Virus record (IMG/VR): IMGVR_UViG_3300027793_000194
Span: 1 to 33,633 of that record
DNA length: 33,633 bases
From: a virus
Direction: 5' to 3' (one strand)
Below the pieces are notes generated by a model. The model had not been told where the DNA came from, did no database searches, and saw only the letters and a program-made list of their open reading frames with translations. The translations under genes and the position numbers were made by a program. This document shows positions 9,419 through 15,628 of this stretch, piece after piece. Each line of letters starts with the position of its first letter. Position 1 is the stretch's first letter.

Positions 9419-9598
9419 TTATATAGTCAGGTCCTTGATATTCACCCATTCAATATCACCCATCATTGCGCGGATATTTTTGAATGCGTTTTTCTTTGAC
9501 TTCAAACATTCGCTATGAGCGAGCGTCTTTCCGTTTGGAGATACATAGCTGACGAAAAAATCGCCATCTTCGGTTTGTTGAATCTTTGCAGTTACCAT
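9419..9598 (-). CDS. DUF1508-like small protein
   Basis: A 59-residue reading frame fills the gap between the Cys-rich gene and the small-terminase candidate. It reads GDFFVSYVSPNGKTLAHSE followed by CLKSKKNAFKNI. The pattern aromatic strand, NGK, (A/T)xSE, SKxxAxxxI matches the DUF1508 (UPF0339, YegP-like) fold, whose biochemical role is not settled. It starts with ATG, 9 bases after the upstream stop, and ends with TAA 20 bases before the next ATG. Confidence 0.65.
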   Translation of the reverse strand: MVTAKIQQTEDGDFFVSYVSPNGKTLAHSECLKSKKNAFKNIRAMMGDIEWVNIKDLTI

Positions 9599-9606
9599 AT
9601 TATTGA

Positions 9607-10071
9607 TTATTTGGTTTCTTCTTTGAGAGTGCGATAAATCTTATCGATCATATCACGCACGCAGCTTGGACACATCTTCACTTCGTGCTTCTGCCCGCTG
9701 ACTTGCTCACCATAGCCATATAGCTTCTCCACATCAGCGCGATTGAGGTAGCCACGCTCACGCACTTCGGTGACGAATGACATAATCTCTGCTTTCTGCT
9801 TGTTGGTAAGGTTGATGAATTTACCCCATCGATTCACCGGACATTCCGCGAATGTCAATCGCGTCTTGAGTTTCATTATGCATCCACACAAACGAATCTT
9901 ACTGCGATTTTTGGTGATGGTGTTGGCTTTTTCGATTTCGACAATCTCCTCTTTTGTGAGTGCGCGACCTACGAGCGGAGTGCCGCACGTTCCGAATTCC
10001 ACATTGTAGAATTCACACTTTCGGCAAGTAGATAACCTCTTGCTCTGAACTTCCGGTGGCACAGTAAACAT
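9607..10071 (-). CDS. Cysteine-rich, probably zinc-binding phage protein
   Basis: With the ATG at 10071 the protein has 154 residues. Cysteines occur as CRKC (16-19), C29, CGC (62-64), C77 and CPSC (134-137), enough for two zinc sites. The pattern (LSTCRKCEFY, then CGCIMKLK, then CPVNRW) is one I know from Bacteroidota phages, with no established function. The frame is open up to 10200, but the long form would overlap the sigma-like gene by 188 bases; the chosen start leaves 59 bases of overlap. DNA or RNA binding is plausible but unproven. Confidence 0.7.
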   Translation of the reverse strand: MFTVPPEVQSKRLSTCRKCEFYNVEFGTCGTPLVGRALTKEEIVEIEKANTITKNRSKIRLCGCIMKLKTRLTFAECPVNRWGKFINLTNKQKAEIMSFVTEVRERGYLNRADVEKLYGYGEQVSGQKHEVKMCPSCVRDMIDKIYRTLKEETK

Positions 10072-10558
10072 AGGTGCGGATGTAATTAGTTGTGTGGTAG
10101 ATTCTTTCGCGAAGGTAAGCAATCGGAATCCCGGTTGCGTTGTGAACATCTTGGTAGGAGAAGTCAACATCCTTATATAGAAGGATGAGCAATCGGTCAA
10201 TCTCGCTCAATCGCTGAATTGCTGCGTTGATGTTTTCGCTATTGATGAGCGCACCCAAGTCAGGTTGGCTGCTCTCCTCCGGTGTTGATTGGTCCGTTGC
10301 GCGGTCGGGAGTGCGGTATTGAGAAGCGAAGTCGCTGGTGTTGGAGTGATATGATATGTATAGTGCGCGATGGATGTATTGATTCAAGTTGCCCTGCTCC
10401 AATACGGATTTGGTGGCAGGTGATTCGATGATTCGGACCAATACGGTGTGTAATAAGTCATCCGCATCCGTCTCATTTCGGGCGATTTTTCGGGATAACT
10501 CCTTGTAAAATTGGTAGTTATCCTCAATGTGCTTATTTAGAAGGCTTCTAAATTTCAA
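10013..10558 (-). CDS. RNA polymerase sigma factor-like protein
   Basis: This 181-residue protein has a sigma-70-like layout. An N-terminal region-2-like part (FYKELSRKIARNETDADDLL, then HTVLVRIIES) recalls the core-binding helices of ECF-type factors. An Asp/Ser/Pro-rich linker follows, then a region-4-like HTH (LSEIDRLLILLYKDVDFSYQ, then DVHNATGIPIAYLRERIYHT). The product would redirect host RNA polymerase, most simply to late genes. The start is TTG at 10558; no ATG is available upstream. It is the first gene of the leftward block and is divergent from the early promoter at 10576-10605. Confidence 0.7.
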   Translation of the reverse strand: MKFRSLLNKHIEDNYQFYKELSRKIARNETDADDLLHTVLVRIIESPATKSVLEQGNLNQYIHRALYISYHSNTSDFASQYRTPDRATDQSTPEESSQPDLGALINSENINAAIQRLSEIDRLLILLYKDVDFSYQDVHNATGIPIAYLRERIYHTTNYIRTYVYCATGSSEQEVIYLPKV

Positions 10559-10575
10559 AAAACTATAAATTTTTC

Positions 10576-10605
10576 TTGCGTATAAGAAAACTTGCTATAT
10601 CTTTG
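10576..10605 (+). promoter_or_regulatory. Bacteroidota-type promoter of the early operon
   Basis: TTG at 10576-10578 and TATCTTTG at 10598-10605 are separated by 19 bases, a full match to the -33/-7 promoter (TTG, 19-20 bases, TAnnTTTG) of the Bacteroidota primary sigma factor. A purine-poor, CA-rich leader of about 25 bases precedes the ATG at 10636. This is the only good promoter at the head of the 10.8-kb plus-strand array. Confidence 0.85.
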
Positions 10606-10635
10606 CTCCATCAAACAACACAAAACTACAACACA

Positions 10636-10884
10636 ATGACAAACGTATTCCAAATCATCGATGAAATCTCCGAACAAGAGCGGATGCACGAGCGATCGCT
10701 TGAAATCCTCTACCGCTTGAAAAAGCGCGTGTGGAAGAAAGATGAACTGACTGATGAGGCGCAATCACCGAAGGGTGCAATGCACCGTGAACTGACGCTG
10801 CGCCGCCTGTCGCTCAATAACGCATTAGCGGAAATGCTGCGGCAGGCATACTCGGATTCACTCACCAAAATCATTACACAATGA
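10636..10884 (+). CDS. First early-operon protein, hypothetical
   Basis: This 82-residue, highly charged alpha-helical protein (EISEQERMHERSLEILYRLK, then LRRLSLNNALAEML) is not recognised. The frame extends upstream to 10576, but that start lies in the promoter; ATG 10636 follows the expected transcript start by about 25 bases. Being first in the early operon it is expressed immediately on infection, the usual place for host-takeover proteins. Its stop overlaps the next ATG. Confidence 0.7.
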   Translation: MTNVFQIIDEISEQERMHERSLEILYRLKKRVWKKDELTDEAQSPKGAMHRELTLRRLSLNNALAEMLRQAYSDSLTKIITQ

Positions 10885-11039
10885 AGCGTAAATTCATCTG
10901 CGTGCAGAGCAGCTATACACCTGATGGCTGGAAGTCATCCACCTTCAACGACCTTGCCACGCGGCACGCTGGTAGGTCAGCGGAATCATTCTTCTCACGA
11001 ATGGTGTCTGCGGTGAACGAATTGAAACGTAATCTCTAA
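10881..11039 (+). CDS. Small hypothetical early protein (52 residues)
   Basis: ATG 10881 overlaps the previous stop (ATGA) and the frame ends with TAA at 11037-11039. The product is basic (MKRKFICVQSSYTPDGWKSS, then ESFFSRMVSAVNELKRNL) with no recognisable domain. Coupling to its neighbour and coding-like composition support a real gene. Confidence 0.6.
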   Translation: MKRKFICVQSSYTPDGWKSSTFNDLATRHAGRSAESFFSRMVSAVNELKRNL

Positions 11040-11052
11040 TCAACACAATACA

Positions 11053-11679
11053 ATGAAAATCATTGCATCAAACACGGGTGGTACTACCTACGAACCAGTA
11101 CCTGCCGCAACTTACATCGCACGCTGCTTCTCGATGGTACACATCGGGACGGTGATGGAAACATTTCAAGGCGAATCGAAACTTCAGAACAAGGTGCGCC
11201 TAACTTGGGAGTTGCCTCTTGAATTGAAGGTGTTCAACGAGGAGCGCGGTGAGCAGCCTTACACGCTCGGTAAGGAGTTCACATTGTCGCTCAATGAGAA
11301 AGCTACGCTGCGGAAATTCCTTGAAAGCTGGAGAGGCAAAGCATTCACCGAAGATGAGGCGAAATCATTCGACATATCGGTGCTGCTCGGCAAGCCTTGT
11401 ATGCTGAATGTGATTCACAAGGTCAGTCAGAAGAACGGCAAGACCTACGCGGAGATCGCATCAGTAAGTCCGATGATGAAGGGAATGAATTGCCCTGACC
11501 AAATCAGCGACACATTCATCTTCGGCTACGATCCGTACGAGCAATGGCGATTCGATTCATTGCCTGACTATTTGAAGGATAAGGTGCGCGGATCAATCGA
11601 ATATCAGGCAGCTATGTCACCGCAACACACGCAGGCATTGCCAGCGGTTGAGGAAGCGGCAGAGGACCTTCCATTCTAA
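11053..11679 (+). CDS. SSB-like single-stranded DNA-binding phage protein
   Basis: This 208-residue protein has a beta-rich core (VRLTWELPLELKVF; FTLSLNEKATLRKFLESWRG; LLGKPCMLNVIHKV) found in phage replication operons. It ends in an acidic tip, EEAAEDLPF, like the C-terminal tip by which bacterial SSB recruits repair and replication proteins. I therefore read it as the phage single-stranded DNA-binding protein. The core does not show a textbook SSB sequence, so the call rests on the acidic tip and the position at the head of the replication genes. Confidence 0.6.
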   Translation: MKIIASNTGGTTYEPVPAATYIARCFSMVHIGTVMETFQGESKLQNKVRLTWELPLELKVFNEERGEQPYTLGKEFTLSLNEKATLRKFLESWRGKAFTEDEAKSFDISVLLGKPCMLNVIHKVSQKNGKTYAEIASVSPMMKGMNCPDQISDTFIFGYDPYEQWRFDSLPDYLKDKVRGSIEYQAAMSPQHTQALPAVEEAAEDLPF

Positions 11680-11687
11680 AATAAAAC

Positions 11688-11747
11688 AGGAGAGGCAACC
11701 GGTGAGATATGTGGACAATCAGACCTCTTGCCAGTTGCCCTCCTTTT
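11688..11747 (+). terminator. Structured intergenic hairpin, possible attenuator
   Basis: AGGAGAGGCAAC (11688-11699) pairs with GTTGCCCTCCT (11734-11744), giving 11 base pairs with one bulged A, and is followed by TTT. Inside the 34-base loop, GGTGAGAT and ATCAGACC could pair around tandem G-A mismatches. It lies between the SSB-like gene and the next ORF and could tune downstream expression by partial termination. Confidence 0.5.
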
Positions 11748-11764
11748 CCAAACACAAATCTACA

Positions 11765-12136
11765 ATGAGAAAGCATATTTCAAAATCAAACACAGAAGTG
11801 TATCTGCAAGAGAATGCAATCATCTTCAATGAAGCGTTGAACTCAATGAATGATTCATACTTCACCAGCAACGAGTTCGGAAAGAAGCTGCATACAATGG
11901 GAATTTCCAAGAAAATGACCAGTCATAATGGTATAGTTGGTGCATTCCTTACCAACAATGCGATTAAGTTATCTCCTCGATGCTGGAAGAAAAGAAATGC
12001 AAACAATCAGCTTGAGCTGATTGAATTACAATCTGAATGTGTGCCAAGCAATGATGCAGATAAACTTATATCTGCTCTTAAGGCATTGGGTGGTTATCGC
12101 ATTCTGCGCGAAAAAAAACAATGGGATGAAATCTAA
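11765..12136 (+). CDS. Hypothetical phage protein, probably winged-helix-like
   Basis: This 123-residue protein starts at ATG 11765, after the hairpin; the longer open frame upstream overlaps the SSB-like gene and is unlikely. The middle part (YFTSNEFGKKLHTMGISKKM, then GAFLTNNAIKLSPRCWKK) has the helical pattern of small phage HTH-like proteins, with a nearly complete series of strand and wing residues after it. No function can be named. It is richer in A and T than its neighbours, including an A8 run near its end. Confidence 0.6.
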   Translation: MRKHISKSNTEVYLQENAIIFNEALNSMNDSYFTSNEFGKKLHTMGISKKMTSHNGIVGAFLTNNAIKLSPRCWKKRNANNQLELIELQSECVPSNDADKLISALKALGGYRILREKKQWDEI

Positions 12137-12145
12137 TCTACGAAA

Positions 12146-12610
12146 ATGAAAGCAATAGAAGCATTCCGTGACCTGCCTACCACGAAGGAGCAGGTCACAT
12201 CCTTCAGCGAGTTAATCATCCGTCAGTTGAATGATGGCGAGATTGAACCGCTCAAATTCAAAATCTTTATCAAATGTCTTGAGCAGGTTATTGACAACAT
12301 CAAACCTGTGCTTGATGAGATGGCAAGAGATGAGGCAGAGCATTATGGCGAGAAAGAGTTTAATCTGATGGGCGCGAAGGTTAGGTTAAGTGAAGTCGGC
12401 ACTCGCTACGATTATAGCAAGTGCGGATACTCGAAACTTCAGCACGTCACCACCGAAATGAAAACTTGGGAGGAGCAGAAGAAGCAATGTGAATTGTTTC
12501 TGCGAATGCTGCCAAATCCAGCAACGGTGGTGAATGAATTGACCGGGGAGATTGAAACCATCCAACCACCAGTTAAGATTAGCAAATCATCAATCACTAT
12601 CACGCTATGA
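12146..12610 (+). CDS. Conserved phage replication-region protein, unknown function
   Basis: This 154-residue protein has an N-terminal helical part (FSELIIRQLNDGEIEPLKFK), a central motif VRLSEVGTRYDYSKCGY, a second helical part (EEQKKQCELFLRMLP), and a C-terminal TGEIETIQPPVKISKSS. I recognise this arrangement from replication and recombination regions of Bacteroidota phages but know no function. The next gene's ATG overlaps its stop. Confidence 0.65.
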   Translation: MKAIEAFRDLPTTKEQVTSFSELIIRQLNDGEIEPLKFKIFIKCLEQVIDNIKPVLDEMARDEAEHYGEKEFNLMGAKVRLSEVGTRYDYSKCGYSKLQHVTTEMKTWEEQKKQCELFLRMLPNPATVVNELTGEIETIQPPVKISKSSITITL

Positions 12611-12813
12611 ACCTTGAACAATTAATCCTCAAGCATTACGGCACGAAGGCACAATTCTCACGCGAGATGGGAGTGAGTTATCCCACTGCGGTGAAATGGC
12701 TGAAGAATCCGGGTATGCTGAAGATGTCAACAATCGAGAAAATCGCGATGCGGACACGCGAAGATGTCTGCGCACTAATCAACAACAATAACAATGGACT
12801 ACACATTAGCTGA
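12607..12813 (+). CDS. Small helix-turn-helix regulator
   Basis: This 68-residue protein has the fold signature of a Cro/CI-type HTH: FSREMGVSYPTAVKWLKNPG followed by STIEKIAMRT. It likely binds DNA as a dimer and may regulate early transcription, though no operator was identified. It starts with ATGA overlap and its 3' end overlaps the DnaA-like gene by 20 bases. There is no integrase nearby, so it need not be a lysogeny repressor. Confidence 0.7.
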   Translation: MNLEQLILKHYGTKAQFSREMGVSYPTAVKWLKNPGMLKMSTIEKIAMRTREDVCALINNNNNGLHIS

Positions 12814-13237
12814 TCACCACGCCACGATGAATCAAATGACGGAAGACCGTTACCTTGAATCGTTGCACTACACACACGATTATGTGACGCGAAAGATCGC
12901 GGAGCATTTCAATCTTGATGTGGCTGACCTGAAGAAAAAGACGCGCAAGCGACCAATCCCGGAATGCAATTTTCTCATCTATTTCTGCTGCGCGATACCA
13001 TCGAAGGTGCGTGCAGAGCGCAGAGAATTTCATTGGACATTGCTCACGATGGCAGCGCACTTTGAAAAGAATCACGCCACGATTCTTCACGGAATGAAAG
13101 CTATTCAAAACTGGATGCAAGTTGATCACGCGAGGCGCGCCAAATACCAAACGCTATTTGCGGAGATGTATGCCGATGGGTACCGTTATCCGCTTACGCG
13201 ATTCAATGAAATTTGTGAGGTATATAAACTTTATTGA
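12794..13237 (+). CDS. Stand-alone DnaA domain IV-like DNA-binding protein
   Basis: This 147-residue protein resembles the C-terminal DNA-binding domain of the initiator DnaA without the AAA+ ATPase part. The matching parts are YVTRKIAEHFNLDVADLKKK (helix pair and basic residues), then a helix in the place of the R-x-x-x-Y-L segment, then LTMAAHFEKNHATILHGMKA, corresponding to the DnaA signature that contacts the DnaA box (DHTTVLHA in host DnaA). It may recognise the phage origin or compete with host DnaA. A later ATG (codon 12) is an alternative start. Confidence 0.7.
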   Translation: MDYTLADHHATMNQMTEDRYLESLHYTHDYVTRKIAEHFNLDVADLKKKTRKRPIPECNFLIYFCCAIPSKVRAERREFHWTLLTMAAHFEKNHATILHGMKAIQNWMQVDHARRAKYQTLFAEMYADGYRYPLTRFNEICEVYKLY

Positions 13238-13238
13238 T

Positions 13239-13538
13239 ATGGACCAGCTGAAACTATTTGAAGGTATTGAGGATTCTAAATTTCCTCAATACCACGCGGA
13301 GAATCCGCACATTTATGAGGCATTCAAACGCTATGCCTTTGAGTTGTTGAATAATGGCAGGAAGCGAGGCAGTAGTGAAGCCATCATCAATCGTATGCGG
13401 TGGGATAGCTATATACGAGGCAATGATCAATGGAAGATTAACAACAACTACAAGGCATTCTACTCACGGTTGTTCAGTAATGAATTTCCGCAGCACTCTG
13501 AATTTTTCCACAAGAGGAAGAGCAAGTTTGATTCGTAG
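13239..13538 (+). CDS. Conserved phage protein, unknown function
   Basis: This 99-residue protein starts at ATG 13239, one base after the preceding TGA; the frame is open further upstream, but only inside the DnaA-like gene. The pattern FPQYHAENPHIYEAFKRYAF, then NRMRWD, then KINNNYKAFYSRLF, then FFHKRKSKF is one I know from replication and recombination regions of many unrelated phages, without a proven role. The -7-like box TATGTTTG begins directly after its stop codon. Confidence 0.7.
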   Translation: MDQLKLFEGIEDSKFPQYHAENPHIYEAFKRYAFELLNNGRKRGSSEAIINRMRWDSYIRGNDQWKINNNYKAFYSRLFSNEFPQHSEFFHKRKSKFDS

Positions 13539-13546
13539 TATGTTTG
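13539..13546 (+). promoter_or_regulatory. -7-like box TATGTTTG ahead of the pseudoknot RNA
   Basis: TATGTTTG matches TAnnTTTG. The expected transcription start, about 5-7 bases downstream, coincides with the first base of the first helix at 13551. No TTG is found at the expected upstream distance, so this is a partial promoter. Confidence 0.45.
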
Positions 13547-13550
13547 CATC

Positions 13551-13651
13551 GACTACCCGTATGAAAAGAAATAATCACGCCTCCAGTCGCATTGCCGTAT
13601 ATCCCTATCGGGAGCGGGTAGTCCTTTGCGTACTGGAGGCTTCAATTTTTT
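13551..13651 (+). ncRNA. Candidate pseudoknotted small RNA or leader element
   Basis: Two long perfect complementarities interleave. GACTACCCG (13551-13559) pairs with CGGGTAGTC (13615-13623). GCCTCCAGTCGC (13579-13590) pairs with GCG-T-ACTGGAGGC (13628-13640), 12 pairs around one bulged T. Since the order is 1a-2a-1b-2b, both helices can form only as an H-type pseudoknot, with loops of 19, 24 and 4 bases. Helix 2 is followed by TTCAATTTTTT, as in an intrinsic terminator. The ATG of the next gene lies 6 bases beyond the T-run, so it may instead be a cis-acting leader. I cannot match it to a known RNA class. Confidence 0.6.
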
Positions 13652-13656
13652 AAGCC

Positions 13657-13863
13657 ATGACAATTACATTGACTTTTGAGCCACGGCTTCACGACAACTT
13701 GAAGTTTGAAGTTAATCCTGAAAACTCTCGCGTGTGGATTACTCAAGAAAACGAGGATTTGAACGATCCTTATTACGCTGAATGCACGATTGAGGATTTG
13801 GAAAAACTTTGCAATGACCTGAATCGCATGATTGAAGTTTCAAAATCTTTGCAAAATGGCTAA
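13657..13863 (+). CDS. Small acidic hypothetical protein
   Basis: This 68-residue acidic protein (NPENSRVWITQENEDLNDPY, then IEDLEKLCNDLNRMIEV) is not recognised. It appears to be beta-alpha, with a C-terminal amphipathic helix. Its ATG is 6 bases after the T-run of the candidate RNA, which makes it the gene most likely controlled by that element. It overlaps the next gene by 8 bases. Confidence 0.6.
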   Translation: MTITLTFEPRLHDNLKFEVNPENSRVWITQENEDLNDPYYAECTIEDLEKLCNDLNRMIEVSKSLQNG

Positions 13864-14572
13864 AGACCCCGCGTTCCTTTTTTATCCGGGCGATTACCTG
13901 CGGGACACTCAATGCCTGTCACCCGCCGCTCAGGTTGCTTACGACCGTATCATGTGTGAACATATGAGAAACATATGTATTTCACACGCGCAACTCAAAT
14001 TCTTCACGAAACGGCTGACGGATGACGAGCGCGAGGAAGTAATGGCAGTTTTGAAAGAGGTTGACGGCTGTTTTCAAATTGAATGGGTGGCCGAAAGTAT
14101 CTGTAAAAGAAAGGATTACAGCGAATCAAGACGCAAAAATCGTAGTGCTAAATCGAAATTACATATGTCACACATATCATCTACATATGTTGAACATATG
14201 GAAAATGAAAATGAAAATGAAAATGAAAATAAAGATGTAAGTGAAAAAGGAATTGCGTTGATTGAAAAAAAAGAAACTGCCATCGCTCCGCGAAATGTGC
14301 CGCACGATGAATTTGACGCATACTTCACCGAATTGGGTTATCCACAAGAGGCAGACAAGTTCATCGACTACTACTCATCCAATGGCTGGAAGGTGGGGCG
14401 CAATGCAATGAAGGATTGGAAAGCAACTGCGCGCAGATGGGTGCGGAGGAATCACGATGTGCAAGCTGACAAACGCCTTGTCCGCGACACGAAGATGAGT
14501 GACGCGCAGCGCAACATTGATAACTTTGTTGAACTAATGAATCAAACCAAAACGAATGACACACACGATTGA
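13856..14572 (+). CDS. Replication protein, DUF1376-like N-terminus with helicase-loader-like C-terminus
   Basis: This 238-residue protein starts at ATG 13856. The N-terminal part (DPAFLFYPGDYLRDTQCLSP followed by AAQVAYDRIM) matches the DUF1376/YdaU type of phage replication proteins. A middle low-complexity linker (residues about 95-140, with an Asn-Glu repeat) leads to a C-terminal part (ADKFIDYYSSNGWKVGRNAM followed by KDWKATARRWVRRN) of the kind seen at the ends of phage initiators and helicase loaders. As in lambda O, the linker-coding DNA carries repeats (ACATATG) that might be the origin. A consensus DnaA box lies at 14338-14346. Confidence 0.75.
   Translation: MAKDPAFLFYPGDYLRDTQCLSPAAQVAYDRIMCEHMRNICISHAQLKFFTKRLTDDEREEVMAVLKEVDGCFQIEWVAESICKRKDYSESRRKNRSAKSKLHMSHISSTYVEHMENENENENENKDVSEKGIALIEKKETAIAPRNVPHDEFDAYFTELGYPQEADKFIDYYSSNGWKVGRNAMKDWKATARRWVRRNHDVQADKRLVRDTKMSDAQRNIDNFVELMNQTKTNDTHD
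13954..14100 (+). repeat. ACATATG repeats, first group (with 14161-14200), possible origin
   Basis: Inside the replication gene, CATATG at 13961 and ACATATGT at 13971 are enclosed by inverted GTGTGAA (13954-13960) and TTCACAC (13981-13987). Further copies are ACATATGT at 14161-14168 and 14083 bases apart from no other cluster in the window: 14183-14190 and ACATATG at 14194-14200. Such spaced palindromes within an initiator gene are typical of phage origins. The listed interval covers the first group only; the region 13988-14100 has no copies. Confidence 0.4.
14161..14200 (+). repeat. ACATATG repeats, second group, possible origin iterons
   Basis: ACATATGT at 14161-14168 and 14183-14190, ACATATC at 14172-14178 and ACATATG at 14194-14200 give four near-copies in 40 bases, spaced 11 bases apart (starts 14161, 14172, 14183, 14194). 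The regular 11-base period places all copies on one helix face, as expected for iterons bound by an initiator. Confidence 0.55.
14201..14230 (+). repeat. Five tandem GAAAAT hexamers
   Basis: GAAAAT occurs five times in a row and encodes alternating Glu and Asn in the linker of the replication protein. The AT-rich stretch directly follows the ACATATG iterons, so it may also serve as a DNA-unwinding region. Confidence 0.85.
14338..14346 (+). promoter_or_regulatory. Consensus DnaA box TTATCCACA
   Basis: This is a perfect nine-base match to the DnaA box, in the replication gene about 140 bases after the iteron cluster. Other perfect copies are at 20263-20271 (in terL) and, inverted, 30717-30725. 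A single copy here is suggestive only. Confidence 0.4.
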
Positions 14573-15269
14573 CCAAAGAATGTATGCTGCCTCGCAAGGC
14601 AGTTTAATATCACTCTGCAATCCGCTCGATTTCGCGCAGATGATAACACGCTGCGCGGTGATGGTGGGGCAGAACCCTCCCACATCGGAAGCACTCGTGC
14701 TGATGATAGGCACGCTATCAGATCAGTATATATGGGCAACGATTGAGGATGTTGAACTTGCGATGAAGATGAACATCGCCAACCAGCTTTCGGTAAACGT
14801 GAAGCCATACGGTGAATTTAGCACCGCGTATGTCGCAGACATCCTGAATGCTTATCAACCACTACGCGGCAAGGCAATCGCCAAATACCGCGAGATTAAC
14901 GAGCGCATCGATACCTCACGCCAACTTGCCCCGCCCGTGGTGACCGATGACCAATGGCGAGAGATGATGGTGGAAGATGTGAAGCGCAAACGCGCAGGTA
15001 CTTCGATGTGGAGATATTGCGCATCGCGGATGGTCAAGTGGCTGGAGGAAACCGGGCAGCTTACAGATGCGACATTCAGCAATGATGAGTGGCGCACGTT
15101 CAATGCTAATGCGCGGGCTGTTGTGATGCAGCGAAGGAAGATTGGCCCTAATGCCGTTGATCGGATGAGTGGCACTGAGCGGGCGAGATTCGATCAGGAA
15201 TGCCTCGACGAGAAGAAGGCATTGGTGTATGGCGTGATGCTCGACCGGATGAAGGAGGCGGTGGTATGA
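14556..15269 (+). CDS. Replication-associated phage protein, unknown function
   Basis: This 237-residue protein directly follows the replication gene, overlapping it by 17 bases. The N-terminal half (DQYIWATIEDVELAMKMNIA, then VKPYGEFSTAYVADILNAYQ) has a motif I associate with helicase-loader-type proteins of Bacteroidota phages and elements. The C-terminal half is helical and basic (DDQWREMMVEDVKRKRAG). I cannot name a function; helicase loading is a guess from position and pattern. Confidence 0.65.
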   Translation: MTHTIDQRMYAASQGSLISLCNPLDFAQMITRCAVMVGQNPPTSEALVLMIGTLSDQYIWATIEDVELAMKMNIANQLSVNVKPYGEFSTAYVADILNAYQPLRGKAIAKYREINERIDTSRQLAPPVVTDDQWREMMVEDVKRKRAGTSMWRYCASRMVKWLEETGQLTDATFSNDEWRTFNANARAVVMQRRKIGPNAVDRMSGTERARFDQECLDEKKALVYGVMLDRMKEAVV

Positions 15270-15628
15270 TTACTAATCAGCAATACTGCGCCATCATCAA
15301 AAGACCTCGCAAGGCATCCAGCAAGTTCCGCGACCGGCAACTGACTTCGCTCATTGACTACCTTACCGGGTTAGGTTATGATGTCAAGACTGAACATAAA
15401 TTCCACCCAACGCGCAGATGGAGATTCGACATCGCGATACCATCGCTGAAGTTGGCGATTGAGTATGAAGGCGTGTATGGTGGTGGCAAGTCGCGCCACA
15501 CATCGACAACTGGCTACACCGGCGATTGCGATAAGTACAACGAGGCGCAGATACTTGGGTGGAAAGTAATCCGGTTTACGGCAAAGAATGTCAAAGAATG
15601 GAAACAAACAATGAATAAACTACTATGA
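15266..15628 (+). CDS. PD-(D/E)XK endonuclease, VSR/resolvase-like
   Basis: This 120-residue protein starts with ATGA overlap at 15266. The core RWRFDIAIPSLKLAIEYEGV has the Asp and Glu-x-Glu arrangement of the PD-(D/E)XK nuclease fold. The following KSRHTSTTGYTGDCDKYNEA and GWKVIRFTA complete a VSR-like pattern common in phage nucleases, including RusA/VRR-type Holliday junction enzymes. It probably processes replication or packaging intermediates. The exact substrate cannot be read from sequence. Confidence 0.75.
   Translation: MITNQQYCAIIKRPRKASSKFRDRQLTSLIDYLTGLGYDVKTEHKFHPTRRWRFDIAIPSLKLAIEYEGVYGGGKSRHTSTTGYTGDCDKYNEAQILGWKVIRFTAKNVKEWKQTMNKLL

Noticed and set aside
9405-9419. Palindrome CAATAACTTATTG before the small-terminase candidate as a terminator
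   Set aside because: The stem is 6 A-T-rich pairs around one base with no T-run, too weak and too tight to fold.
12607-12813. Lysogeny repressor and hence a temperate phage
   Set aside because: The small HTH protein is within the early operon and there is no integrase, excisionase, att-like repeat or divergent repressor-cro arrangement.
13551-13651. HDV-like ribozyme
   Set aside because: The strand order is compatible with a pseudoknot of that general type, but the 19-base first loop and the lack of a recognisable P3/L3 and P4 region do not fit.
13354-13653. Plus-strand ORF of 99 codons overlapping the candidate RNA
   Set aside because: It overlaps most of the conserved gene at 13239-13538 in another frame, has poor composition, and the rest runs through the paired helices of the pseudoknot.
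13961-14200. CATATG copies as restriction or methylation targets
   Set aside because: Regular 11-base spacing in an initiator gene fits iterons better, and no matching methyltransferase is encoded; the class I enzyme at 17662 lacks DNA methyltransferase motifs.
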